Assembly: GCA_002163135.1 (NCBI GenBank)
Contig: MAAN01000011.1
Span: forward strand, 62,001-126,000
DNA length: 64,000 bases
Origin: Alphaproteobacteria bacterium 46_93_T64
GTDB lineage: Bacteria; Pseudomonadota; Alphaproteobacteria; Sneathiellales; Sneathiellaceae
Direction: 5' to 3'
The position numbers and the translations under genes are program-made. Below the pieces are notes generated by a model that saw only the letters and a program-made list of their open reading frames with translations, had not been told where the DNA came from and did not search any database. Shown here piece after piece: positions 55,797-64,000 of the stretch (position 1 is its first letter; every line of letters starts with the position of its first letter).

Positions 55797-56924
55797 ATGA
55801 ACAATTATTCTGAAAAAGGGTTACTGCCAGCCGGATTGGCTGACATGTTACCACCCGCCGCCGCCGCCGAAGCTGCCGTAAGTGAAGCCTTAATGAAGGT
55901 CTTTACCTCAAACGGTTACTTCCGAGTGAAGCCTCCGCTTATCGAATTCGAAGATCATCTTTTGGAAGGCGCTGGCGAAGCACTATCTTCCAAGATGTTC
56001 CGGGTTATGGATCCTGTGTCGCATCGTATGATGGGCATACGGACGGATATTACGCCTCAAGCAGCGCGGATAGCAACAACCCGAATGAAACAGGATGCGA
56101 GGCCATTACGCCTTTCTTACAGTGGGCAGGTTTTGCGTGTTTATGGGTCTCAACTACGTCCTGAACGCCAATTTACGCAAGCGGGTGTGGAATTAATTGG
56201 AAGTGAAGAGATTACAGCAGACGCAGAATTGATCCTTTTGGCGGCAGAAGCGCTTGGCAATCTGGGTGTTACGGATTTCTCTGCAGATCTGACATTACCA
56301 ACGTTGGTACCTACTATATGTGATGAGTTGGGGATCGACGAGGAAACTGCGAAAAACGCACGCGAAGCACTTGATCATAAAGACGCTGCAGTGCTTGCAA
56401 ACTTTGGCGATGTGCTGTCTCCTATTCTCAATGCTCTACTTGAAGCCGCAGGACCCGCGGGGCATGCGCTTTCTCAGCTTGAGAAAATCGTTTTGCCAGA
56501 ACAAGCCGCTTCTCAGGTTGCTGAACTAAAAACACTGGTTGGACTCCTCGCGCAATCGGCACCGGATTTAGTGCTTACAATTGATCCGGGAGAGTTTAGA
56601 GGCTTTGAATACCAAACTGGTATCAGCTTTACGTTATTTGCGAGGACCGCCCGCGGAGAAATTGGTCGCGGAGGACGTTATCACCTCGTTGACGGCGAAC
56701 CTGCAACTGGTTTCACATTGTTTTTGGACAGCTTGATGCGCGCTGTACCGGTAAGGACTCCTGAAAATCGTCTATTCTTACCACATGGAACTCCTCAAGA
56801 TACGGGTTTGAAATTAAGGACGTCTGGCTGGATAACTGTCGCCGGCCTATCGCCTGAAATCGACGGTAAAGCCGTCGGTTGTACACATGAATTGATCGAA
56901 AATGAGATCATAGAAATCACCTGA
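55797..56924 (+). CDS. hisZ: ATP phosphoribosyltransferase regulatory subunit HisZ
   Basis: 375 residues from ATG 55797; the frame from 55734 begins in the terminator and adds a Cys-rich leader, so I reject it. It is a class II aminoacyl-tRNA synthetase-like paralogue of HisRS. KPPLIEFEDHLLEGAGEALS near 42-61, FRVMDPVSHRMMGIRTDITPQ and EFRGFEYQTGISFTLFAR are visible. It is catalytically inactive and regulates the short-form HisG in histidine synthesis. hisG is not in this window. No clear ribosome-binding site is present. Confidence 0.9.
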   Translation: MNNYSEKGLLPAGLADMLPPAAAAEAAVSEALMKVFTSNGYFRVKPPLIEFEDHLLEGAGEALSSKMFRVMDPVSHRMMGIRTDITPQAARIATTRMKQDARPLRLSYSGQVLRVYGSQLRPERQFTQAGVELIGSEEITADAELILLAAEALGNLGVTDFSADLTLPTLVPTICDELGIDEETAKNAREALDHKDAAVLANFGDVLSPILNALLEAAGPAGHALSQLEKIVLPEQAASQVAELKTLVGLLAQSAPDLVLTIDPGEFRGFEYQTGISFTLFARTARGEIGRGGRYHLVDGEPATGFTLFLDSLMRAVPVRTPENRLFLPHGTPQDTGLKLRTSGWITVAGLSPEIDGKAVGCTHELIENEIIEIT

Positions 56925-56941
56925 TTTACTAAGTAATTTAA

Positions 56942-58246
<1,305 letters not shown>

Positions 58247-58270
58247 CCTCTTCGAACTCCGAAATCTGAT

Positions 58271-58297
58271 AAGGCGGTGCACTAGTGTGCCGCCTTT
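58271..58297 (+). terminator. Intrinsic terminator of purA
   Basis: AAGGCGG...CCGCCTT hairpin (58271-58293), with the stem continuing through wobble pairs, followed by T's. Confidence 0.88.
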
Positions 58298-58454
58298 TTT
58301 TGTTGTTATTTGCAATTTTCGAAAATTGTCGATTTTTTAGAGCTAACAGCTTGTATTTTTAACTGGTTTTTAACTGTAAGTCTCCATTTTGGGTAATATA
58401 TTTTTTATGTGTATTTGAGTATGGCGGCTGAAACACTACAGCCGAAAAGAAAAA

Positions 58455-60470
58455 ATGGAAAATGGGCAAAATAGTGGTGTCTTGCGGTCTCGATATAAAG
58501 TGCTGTTGCAGCACCCGCTTGGGCACATGGATAGCGGGGAAAATCGAGCATATAAAGTTGAAGACATGCGAGATTCCAGCAATGTCCTATACGCACTTGT
58601 TATTGCCTCGGGTATGCCTTTTCGCTCCTCAATCATTGAAACGATAACGGCAAAAAATACACCGGGTATGATAGACTTACATTCCCATGGTGTTGTGCAA
58701 TTTGACGCGACAGATTTCAGATATGTTTTCGTGTTTGATCTGCCCGTTGGTGGTTATGCCTTCACTGAAGGCAAGGGATTGTCCGAACAGGTAGTCCTCG
58801 GGGTGATTGTTCCAAGAATAGTCGACGTCATAATCAATTTGGCCTCTCGCGAGATCAGCCATAGAAATATTCGTGCTGATAATGTCTTCTACATGGAAGA
58901 GGGAAATTCCGGTGTAGCGGTAGGGGAGTGTGTATCCACCCCGCCGGGATCGCTGCAGGCTGCCGTTTACGAGCCATTAGAAAGTGCAAATGCCCTTGCC
59001 GATGGTCGCGGTGAAGGCAGTTTGATGACTGATATTTATGCTCTTGGGGTGATGATTGTTCACATGTTGGGAGGGACCCATCCTGGTGAAGGCCGAACGC
59101 CTGCAGAACTGTATGCAGCAAAATTAATGCACGGTACATATGCGGTTTTGGTTCCAAAAATACCGGCATCCTCTCGCGTTAGCTTTTTATTGGCGGGCCT
59201 CTTGAATGATGACCCTTCCCGTCGTTGGAATTTGGATGTGCTGATCCGATGGAGGGATGGTGTATATGAGCGTCCTCGACCCGGTTTTGGCGATAGGCAA
59301 GCACCAGGGCCACTTGTTTTTGACGGAAATGAATACTTATCGCCCAGAGTATTAGCATTAGCAATGACACGCCGCCCTGCGCAGGCATATTCTTTGCTTG
59401 AGGGGGGCAAAATCGAAAGCTGGGTCCGAAATTCCCTGAATGATAAGGATGCGGGGGCAAGACTGGCAGACAGCATTGCGACTGGGGGCCGGGGATCAGG
59501 AGGCGCTCGGAGAAGAGAGCTTCAATCTGTGGCCAAAGCCAGTGCTATTCTAGATAGCCAAGGTGCCTTTTGGTATCGTGAGTCGTCTTTCTCTCGTGGA
59601 GGATTAGGGGGAGTATTAGCATATGCATTTCGTAATGAAGGGGCGGTCAAAACAGCTATAGCTGAATTGTTGGAAGGTGGTGTTTTAGTTGACGCTGTCT
59701 ATAGTGATCTTCAGAAAACTGAAGGGGGCCGACGCAAAGATGATAGCTGGGTTGGAATAGGAAAGGTGACCGAGTGTTTCGCGTATATGGAAAAACGCGA
59801 AGATCTGGGTTTTGGTTTAGAACGTTGTTTGTACGAATTGAACACCAGACTGGGTTGTATGAGTCCAGTACTGAAGGGAAGTTATGTTAGTGACGCTGAA
59901 AAACTCATAGATCTCCTCGAACAGCTGGCTCTTAAGGAGAATGGTAAAATAAATCCATTCGATCGTCATATATCTGCGTTTGTTGCAACTCGAACACCTA
60001 ACACGCAAAAAATGTTTCATAAACTCTCGACTATTCCACTAAAGGATGTGGATTACACATTGAACTTAGTTATGATACTTGGCCGCATGCAACATCTGTT
60101 GAGCCCATCTCCCAAACCTGGTTTGTGCCTGTGGGTCAAGTCTGCGCTTACACCTATCATCAATACAATTCATTCAGATATTCGGCGCGAGTTTTTGAAA
60201 AAGAAACTGGATAAGGTAATAGAACGGGGAAATATCGAACTTATTTTGAAGGAAATGGATCTAAAGAATAATTTGAAACGTGATGCGAGTGAGTATGATC
60301 AAGCAATTACATCATTTGCTTCAATCGTAAACAATATAACGGCGTTAGAGAATGGAACAATCGCCAGAAAATACGCCGCGCATAAATACGGCCACTGGAT
60401 TGCCTCCATTATGTCTATCGCAGCCCTACTTTCCAGTATGGGCTTATCCTATATGTATTTTTTAAGGTAG
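58455..60470 (+). CDS. Membrane-anchored pseudokinase
   Basis: 671 residues. An N-terminal region (about 15-280) is a degenerate Ser/Thr kinase fold. The catalytic loop reads SHRNIRADNVFY near 134-145, where kinases have HRDxKxxN, so the catalytic Asp is Asn. The DFG site reads GEC. No VAIK lysine is evident, since the matching strand reads VLYALVI. Late motifs survive: DIYALGVMIVHMLGGTHP near 195-212 and DDPSRRWNLDVLI near 252-264. About 370 mostly helical residues of unknown fold follow, then one C-terminal membrane helix (about 649-669). It should face the cytoplasm as an inactive kinase-like scaffold or signal receiver. Three bases of overlap-free spacing separate it from the next gene. 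Confidence 0.8.
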   Translation: MENGQNSGVLRSRYKVLLQHPLGHMDSGENRAYKVEDMRDSSNVLYALVIASGMPFRSSIIETITAKNTPGMIDLHSHGVVQFDATDFRYVFVFDLPVGGYAFTEGKGLSEQVVLGVIVPRIVDVIINLASREISHRNIRADNVFYMEEGNSGVAVGECVSTPPGSLQAAVYEPLESANALADGRGEGSLMTDIYALGVMIVHMLGGTHPGEGRTPAELYAAKLMHGTYAVLVPKIPASSRVSFLLAGLLNDDPSRRWNLDVLIRWRDGVYERPRPGFGDRQAPGPLVFDGNEYLSPRVLALAMTRRPAQAYSLLEGGKIESWVRNSLNDKDAGARLADSIATGGRGSGGARRRELQSVAKASAILDSQGAFWYRESSFSRGGLGGVLAYAFRNEGAVKTAIAELLEGGVLVDAVYSDLQKTEGGRRKDDSWVGIGKVTECFAYMEKREDLGFGLERCLYELNTRLGCMSPVLKGSYVSDAEKLIDLLEQLALKENGKINPFDRHISAFVATRTPNTQKMFHKLSTIPLKDVDYTLNLVMILGRMQHLLSPSPKPGLCLWVKSALTPIINTIHSDIRREFLKKKLDKVIERGNIELILKEMDLKNNLKRDASEYDQAITSFASIVNNITALENGTIARKYAAHKYGHWIASIMSIAALLSSMGLSYMYFLR

Positions 60471-60476
60471 TGCATA

Positions 60477-60974
60477 ATGTCAACTGATGCACAAAGCAAA
60501 ACTGGAGCAAAAGGGTACGTCCCGCTTCTTGTGTTTATCGCGCTGGGCTCGGTGTTCGCGCCCCCGACTATTATCGTCCTTGCAGTGGGTATGATCCCCA
60601 GCATCATCGCAAGATTTGCAAATCCTGCCCGCGTTCCTGGAACAATTGCCTCTATGATTGCGCTGAACCTGGCAGGTGTCATACCTGCATTAGGATTTCT
60701 ATGGGAGCGTGGCCACACAATAGATCAAGCGCTTGATCTTCTCTCAGATCCATATATGTGGCTGATGATGTATGGCGGGGCAGGTGTTGCTGCTTTTCTG
60801 TTGTGGGGTGTCCCAACGGTGGTTCTTGCTTTCTATGAGGTGCAAGCAAAGCAACATATAAAGCGTCTTGAAAAACGGCGTTCTAAGATGATTGAAGAAT
60901 GGGGCGCTCAAATCATTGAAGATTCGAAAATACAGCCTTCGGCTGGTAAAAACAAAAAAACACCAAAAAGCTGA
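60477..60974 (+). CDS. Small multi-pass membrane protein coupled to the pseudokinase
   Basis: 165 residues with about three membrane helices (roughly 13-45, 55-75 and 96-117). A strongly basic, helical cytoplasmic tail follows (VQAKQHIKRLEKRRSKMIEE near 122-141). The ATG lies six bases after the pseudokinase stop, so the two are probably cotranslated and may form a complex. I recognise no known family. A partner, anchor or transport role cannot be chosen from sequence. Confidence 0.72.
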   Translation: MSTDAQSKTGAKGYVPLLVFIALGSVFAPPTIIVLAVGMIPSIIARFANPARVPGTIASMIALNLAGVIPALGFLWERGHTIDQALDLLSDPYMWLMMYGGAGVAAFLLWGVPTVVLAFYEVQAKQHIKRLEKRRSKMIEEWGAQIIEDSKIQPSAGKNKKTPKS

Positions 60975-61048
60975 CTATCTTAGTCTTCTCTAAATTTTTG
61001 TTGGTATAGTGTTTTCAATTAAACACAAAAACAACTAAGGGAAGCGTT

Positions 61049-61408
61049 ATGTCTGAATACGTATACTGGATTATCGAAGCAAGTGTTGCAGAAGGTAAAT
61101 TGGACGAACTTAAAGAGTTGATGGTGACGATGAGTGAGGCGACATTGGCGGATGAGCCAGGCGCTCTTAACTACGAATGGTCACTAAGTGAAGACGAAAA
61201 GGCCTGCCACATTTTCGAACGCTACGTAGATTCAGATGCAACAATGGTTCATATGAAGAACTTCGGTAGTAAATTTGCCAAAAGCTTTATGGGTGTGTTG
61301 CAGCCAACAAAATGCACACTCTATGGCAACCCTGATGAATGCGTTTGTAAAGCAATGAAACCGATGGGATATATCGCTATGTCATCGGCTGCTGGGTTCT
61401 CGCGATAA
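61049..61408 (+). CDS. Antibiotic biosynthesis monooxygenase (ABM) family protein
   Basis: 119 residues. The dimeric alpha+beta barrel pattern is visible: VYWIIEASVAEGKLDELKEL near 5-24, DEPGALNYEWSLSED near 36-50 and ACHIFERYVDSDATMVHMKN near 53-72. Relatives are small quinol or cofactor-free monooxygenases, such as YgiN. The 27-residue C-terminus has a Cys-x-Cys pair (DECVCK) unusual for the family. The substrate is unknown. AAGGGAAG precedes the ATG. Confidence 0.82.
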   Translation: MSEYVYWIIEASVAEGKLDELKELMVTMSEATLADEPGALNYEWSLSEDEKACHIFERYVDSDATMVHMKNFGSKFAKSFMGVLQPTKCTLYGNPDECVCKAMKPMGYIAMSSAAGFSR

Positions 61409-61431
61409 ATACATCGGGGATAGATTAGAAG

Positions 61432-61459
61432 AATAAGGGCGGCAATTACCGCCCTTATT
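61432..61459. terminator. Bidirectional terminator between the ABM gene and hupE
   Basis: AATAAGGGCGG (61432-61442) pairs with CCGCCCTTATT (61449-61459) around a 6-nt loop, between convergent genes. Confidence 0.85.
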
Positions 61460-61466
61460 AATTTAG

Positions 61467-62030
61467 CTACGCAACTGCAAGGCCAAAGCCAGCAACGGCT
61501 ACTGCAGCGCCTGCATAGCGGAGAAGATGGGGGGCAAACTGTCCGACACCCATGCCTGCAAAATGAAGCAGTGTACTTGCTGCAATCATGCCTGAACCAT
61601 AGGCCATTGCAGAGGTATCAACGGCCATTTCCATGCCGTGAGCTGCACCATGAAAGAGGGCAAATGCAGCGACCATCGGTGCGCTGATGCCGAGTGATAA
61701 TTTACCGCCTGCTGCAATGACAACTCCCAGAAGGATAACAGATGCGAGTATGCCTTGTTCAACAAATGGAACGTTAAGGGCAGAAAGACCCGCGTATCCA
61801 CCAACAATCATGACACCAACAAACAAAGCCGGAAGTGCGAATTTTGCTTTTCCGCCTGATTGCACAGCAAGTAACCCTACAGCAAGCATTGCAAGAATAT
61901 GGTCAAGACCTAGAAAAGGATGCATAAGTCCGGTAGCAAGGTCGCCCGCAACCGTGTGCCCTGGATGGGCAAGCACAGGCGTTGCAAAAAGGCCCGCAAA
62001 AGTTGCGGCTAAAATAAATGTGCGTTTCAT
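61467..62030 (-). CDS. hupE: HupE/UreJ family nickel/cobalt transporter
   Basis: 187 residues from ATG 62030, with GGGAG six bases upstream; the longer frame to 62267 crosses the operator and nikR and is rejected. A signal peptide ends near ATPVLA and the mature protein begins HPGHTVAGD. The metal-binding signature HPFLGLDHILAMLAVG lies near residues 37-52 and FHGAAHGMEMAV near 126-137, with about six membrane helices. It moves Ni2+ or Co2+ inward. It is divergent from nikR across a NikR operator, so it is probably nickel-repressed. Confidence 0.9.
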   Translation of the reverse strand: MKRTFILAATFAGLFATPVLAHPGHTVAGDLATGLMHPFLGLDHILAMLAVGLLAVQSGGKAKFALPALFVGVMIVGGYAGLSALNVPFVEQGILASVILLGVVIAAGGKLSLGISAPMVAAFALFHGAAHGMEMAVDTSAMAYGSGMIAASTLLHFAGMGVGQFAPHLLRYAGAAVAVAGFGLAVA

Positions 62031-62063
62031 TTGATGCTCCCGGTAGGAAAACGAATTATTAGT

Positions 62064-62094
62064 GAGTATGATGAATTTTTTATTTATCATACTC
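62064..62094. promoter_or_regulatory. NikR operator between hupE and nikR
   Basis: A perfect 9-bp inverted repeat, GAGTATGAT (62064-62072) and ATCATACTC (62086-62094), contains the NikR half-sites GTATGA and TCATAC. They are 15 bases apart, where E. coli nikA has 16. It lies between the two divergent starts and can control both. Confidence 0.88.
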
Positions 62095-62127
62095 AAGTTT
62101 TTTGCAAGTGCAACACCGGAGGAAGCT

Positions 62128-62529
62128 GTGGAGAGAATAACCATAACCATCGAAGATGATTTGTTAGAGGAATTTGACAAATATATCTCATTGAAGGGGT
62201 ATTCCAACCGGTCTGAGGGGATCCGTGATGCGCTGAGACACATGCTGTCCCATGAAACAGGGACCAATACTGATCTCGAAAAATGTGTTGGGTGCGTGTC
62301 ATATGTCTACAATCACAAAGAACGACTTTTGTCATCTAAGTTGATAGAGGCACAGCATCACCATCACGAAATACCAGCAGCAACCTTACATCTTCATATT
62401 GATGCGGAGAACTGCCTGGAGGCAACCATTCTGTCAGGAACGGGAAAACAGGTTCATGATATGGCGAATGATATTATTTCCCAAACCGGTGTCCGATATG
62501 GAAAATTGCACGTTATACCGGTAAAATAA
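62128..62529 (+). CDS. nikR: Nickel-responsive regulator NikR
   Basis: 133 residues from GTG 62128, preceded by GGAGG. The longer frame from 62062 would translate the operator. The N-terminal ribbon-helix-helix starts VERITITIEDDLLEEFDKYI and includes NRSEGIRDALRHML near 31-44. The C-terminal ACT-like domain has the nickel ligands in AQHHHHE, LHLHI and NC, as in E. coli H76, H87, H89 and C95. It binds Ni2+ and represses nickel uptake, here very likely hupE and itself. Confidence 0.95.
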   Translation: MERITITIEDDLLEEFDKYISLKGYSNRSEGIRDALRHMLSHETGTNTDLEKCVGCVSYVYNHKERLLSSKLIEAQHHHHEIPAATLHLHIDAENCLEATILSGTGKQVHDMANDIISQTGVRYGKLHVIPVK

Positions 62530-62556
62530 AACAGTAGGTGTGGCGATTTAGAAAAT

Positions 62557-62589
62557 AAAAAGGCCGCGTTTTAAATGCGCGGCCTTTTT
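62557..62589. terminator. Bidirectional terminator between nikR and rpoH
   Basis: AAAAAGGCCGCG (62557-62568) pairs with CGCGGCCTTTTT (62578-62589). T-runs appear on both strands, between convergent genes. Confidence 0.92.
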
Positions 62590-62595
62590 GTGTTC

Positions 62596-63474
62596 TTAAT
62601 TTACGCGATCTTCAAATGCTTTTGCACGTACGGCTTTTTGAAGTTTTTCAAACGCTCTTACTTCAATCTGGCGAACACGCTCCCGGCTAATATTGTATTG
62701 TTTACTTAGGTCTTCCAAAGTTAGTGGATCTTCACGAAGCCGACGTTCGGTGATGATATGTTTCTCGCGATCATTCAAGCAATCCATAGCACCTTCAAGC
62801 ATAGCTTTACGGTGTGTGAGCTCTTCGTTCTCGGCATAGATAGTCTCCTGACTTGGGCTTTCATCCACAAGCCAGTCCATCCACTCGCCTTCGGTATCTG
62901 CTCTCATTGGAGAGTTAAGGCTATGATCCGGGGCTGTAAGCCGACGGTTCATGTTTATAACTTCAGTCTCAGAGACACCCAGTTTCGTTGAAATGGTTTC
63001 AACATGTTCTGGTGTTAAATCACCTTCTTCAATGGCTTCAATCTGGCCTTTAATTTTACGTAAATTGAAGAACAGTTTTTTCTGTGCAGCGGTTGTTCCC
63101 ATTTTAACAAGGGACCAAGTGCGCAGAATGTATTCTTGTATAGCGGCACGGATCCACCACATTGCGTAGGTTGACAAGCGGAACCCTTTTTCAGGCTCAA
63201 AACGCTTCACGGCTTGCATCATGCCAACATTACCTTCGGCAATCAATTCACCAACAGGTAAACCATAGCCGCGATATCCCATCGCTATCTTTGCAACGAG
63301 ACGTAGATGGCTGGTTACCATTTTGTGAGCAGCTTCAGAATCTTCACGATCCTTCCAAGCCTTAGCCAACATATATTCTTCGTTTGGTTCCAACATTGGG
63401 AATTTACGAATTTCTTGAAGATAGCGAGTTAATCCGCCTTCTGGGGAAATAACCGGTACACCTGTTTGGCTCAT
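62596..63474 (-). CDS. rpoH: RNA polymerase sigma-32 factor RpoH
   Basis: 292 residues, typical of alphaproteobacterial sigma-32. Region 2 has HLRLVAKIAMGYRGYGLPVGE near 56-76 and FRLSTYAMWWIRAAIQEYIL near 97-116. The RpoH box QKKLFFNLRKIKG, near 131-143, distinguishes it from other sigma factors. Region 4.2 ends EDLSKQYNISRERVRQIEVR. It directs heat-shock transcription. Probable local targets are hsp20 and ftsH; FtsH is also its usual protease. GGAGAGGG precedes the ATG. Confidence 0.95.
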   Translation of the reverse strand: MSQTGVPVISPEGGLTRYLQEIRKFPMLEPNEEYMLAKAWKDREDSEAAHKMVTSHLRLVAKIAMGYRGYGLPVGELIAEGNVGMMQAVKRFEPEKGFRLSTYAMWWIRAAIQEYILRTWSLVKMGTTAAQKKLFFNLRKIKGQIEAIEEGDLTPEHVETISTKLGVSETEVINMNRRLTAPDHSLNSPMRADTEGEWMDWLVDESPSQETIYAENEELTHRKAMLEGAMDCLNDREKHIITERRLREDPLTLEDLSKQYNISRERVRQIEVRAFEKLQKAVRAKAFEDRVN

Positions 63475-63599
63475 ATTGCTTTACCCTCTCCATTGATATC
63501 AGCAGATTTCCTTTACCCTCTTCGTGAAGCCGGGTTAATTAGAAATCCCTGTCTGACAAAATCTAGGAATTAAGTTTGGCAATTTGATGACGCCGCACT

Positions 63600-64000
63600 T
63601 TATCCCCGAAACGCTGTCAGCAATTTCTTTATGTCATTTGGGAATTCTACCTCAAACTTCAAGGGTTTGTGTGTGATGGGATGCACAAAACCAAGTGTTT
63701 GCGCGTGTAGAGCCTGACGCGAGAATTCTCTGATCACATTTTGTCGAGATTCTGGAAGGGATTTCGTTCTGCTGAGTTTAGGGCGCGTATAAACCGGATC
63801 GCCAACCAACGGGTGACCGATATGGCCCATATGGACCCTTATCTGATGAGTTCGACCTGTTTCCAGTTTGCAGCGAACGAGGCAAGCGATGTCCGCGAAA
63901 CTTTCTTCAAGTTCATAATGGGTTACAGCAGTTTTACCGCCGGTTACCACGCTCATTCGTTTTCTGTTATGCGGGTCACGTCCCAAATTTGCTTCAATCC
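63600..64000 (-). CDS. RluA-family 23S rRNA pseudouridine synthase, C-terminal part (partial)
   Basis: The frame runs off the right edge. Only about 133 residues are seen, starting IEANLGRDPHNRKRM. The RluA/RluD C-terminal half is clear: VRCKLETGRTHQIRVHMGHIGHPLVGDP, then FSRQALHAQTLGFVHPITHKP. The catalytic Asp domain is outside. It isomerises uridines in 23S rRNA, and in this position next to rpoH is usually RluD-like. Confidence 0.9.
   Translation of the reverse strand, partial: IEANLGRDPHNRKRMSVVTGGKTAVTHYELEESFADIACLVRCKLETGRTHQIRVHMGHIGHPLVGDPVYTRPKLSRTKSLPESRQNVIREFSRQALHAQTLGFVHPITHKPLKFEVEFPNDIKKLLTAFRG

Noticed and set aside
62062-62127. N-terminal extension of nikR
   Set aside because: It translates the NikR operator; GTG 62128 has a GGAGG site and the family N-terminus.

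Overview
The window is a chromosomal segment of an alphaproteobacterium of moderate to low GC content, most likely Rhodospirillales in the broad sense (Kiloniella, Sneathiella or Terasakiella type); this placement is inferred. It rests on an RcdA-family protein, a sigma-32 gene, a 6S RNA between zapA and the 5-formyl-THF cyclo-ligase gene, a serC-type RNA leader, the serC-serA-hisZ-purA order, a paired Magnetospirillum-style bacterioferritin locus and the alphaproteobacterial ruvCAB-ybgC-tolQRAB-pal-cpoB-tilS-ftsH-folP-glmM run. Nothing looks like a prophage, integrative element, CRISPR array or intact insertion sequence. I saw no rRNA or tRNA.

Layout. 1-8250: the end of an indolepyruvate oxidoreductase, a crotonase, a VPLPA-CTERM secreted protein, an AEC transporter, EttA, an iron-storage locus (bfd convergent with two bacterioferritin genes) and an amidase. 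8282-11181: dTDP-rhamnose genes rfbC-rfbB-rfbD and a hotdog thioesterase. 11248-12621: hsp20 with a ROSE-like RNA thermometer, rcdA and rpmE. 12785-15714: an MsbA-like exporter and a paraoxonase-like protein. 15715-21629 (minus): thiE-efp-suhB, then an OmpA/ExbB-MotA/MotB-like envelope motor operon. 21718-27050 (minus): central carbon genes tkt-gap-pgk-fba.

27444-29638: DUF4164-like gene, zapA, 6S RNA, fau and a YmdB-like phosphodiesterase. 29763-31439: a large uncharacterised protein. 31638-47231: yebC, ruvCAB, the Tol-Pal system, tilS, ftsH, folP, glmM, thiD. 47261-52704 (mostly minus): a SprA-like putative metalloprotease with a small acidic partner, two tandem class V PLP enzymes, an MddA-like methyltransferase and a DUF1203 protein. 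52897-58246: serC-serA-hisZ-purA. 58455-60974: a membrane-anchored pseudokinase with a small membrane protein. 61049-64000: an ABM monooxygenase, a hupE/nikR nickel locus with a NikR operator, rpoH and the end of an RluA-family pseudouridine synthase.

Most of the window is housekeeping. The points most worth a second look are: the pseudokinase/membrane-protein pair; a heteromeric bacterioferritin whose subunits have lost complementary sites; a thiE gene with no ATG, GTG or TTG that would give a full-length product; the ROSE-like element before hsp20; the three-gene envelope motor operon; the MddA-PLP enzyme cluster; and the SprA-like pair.
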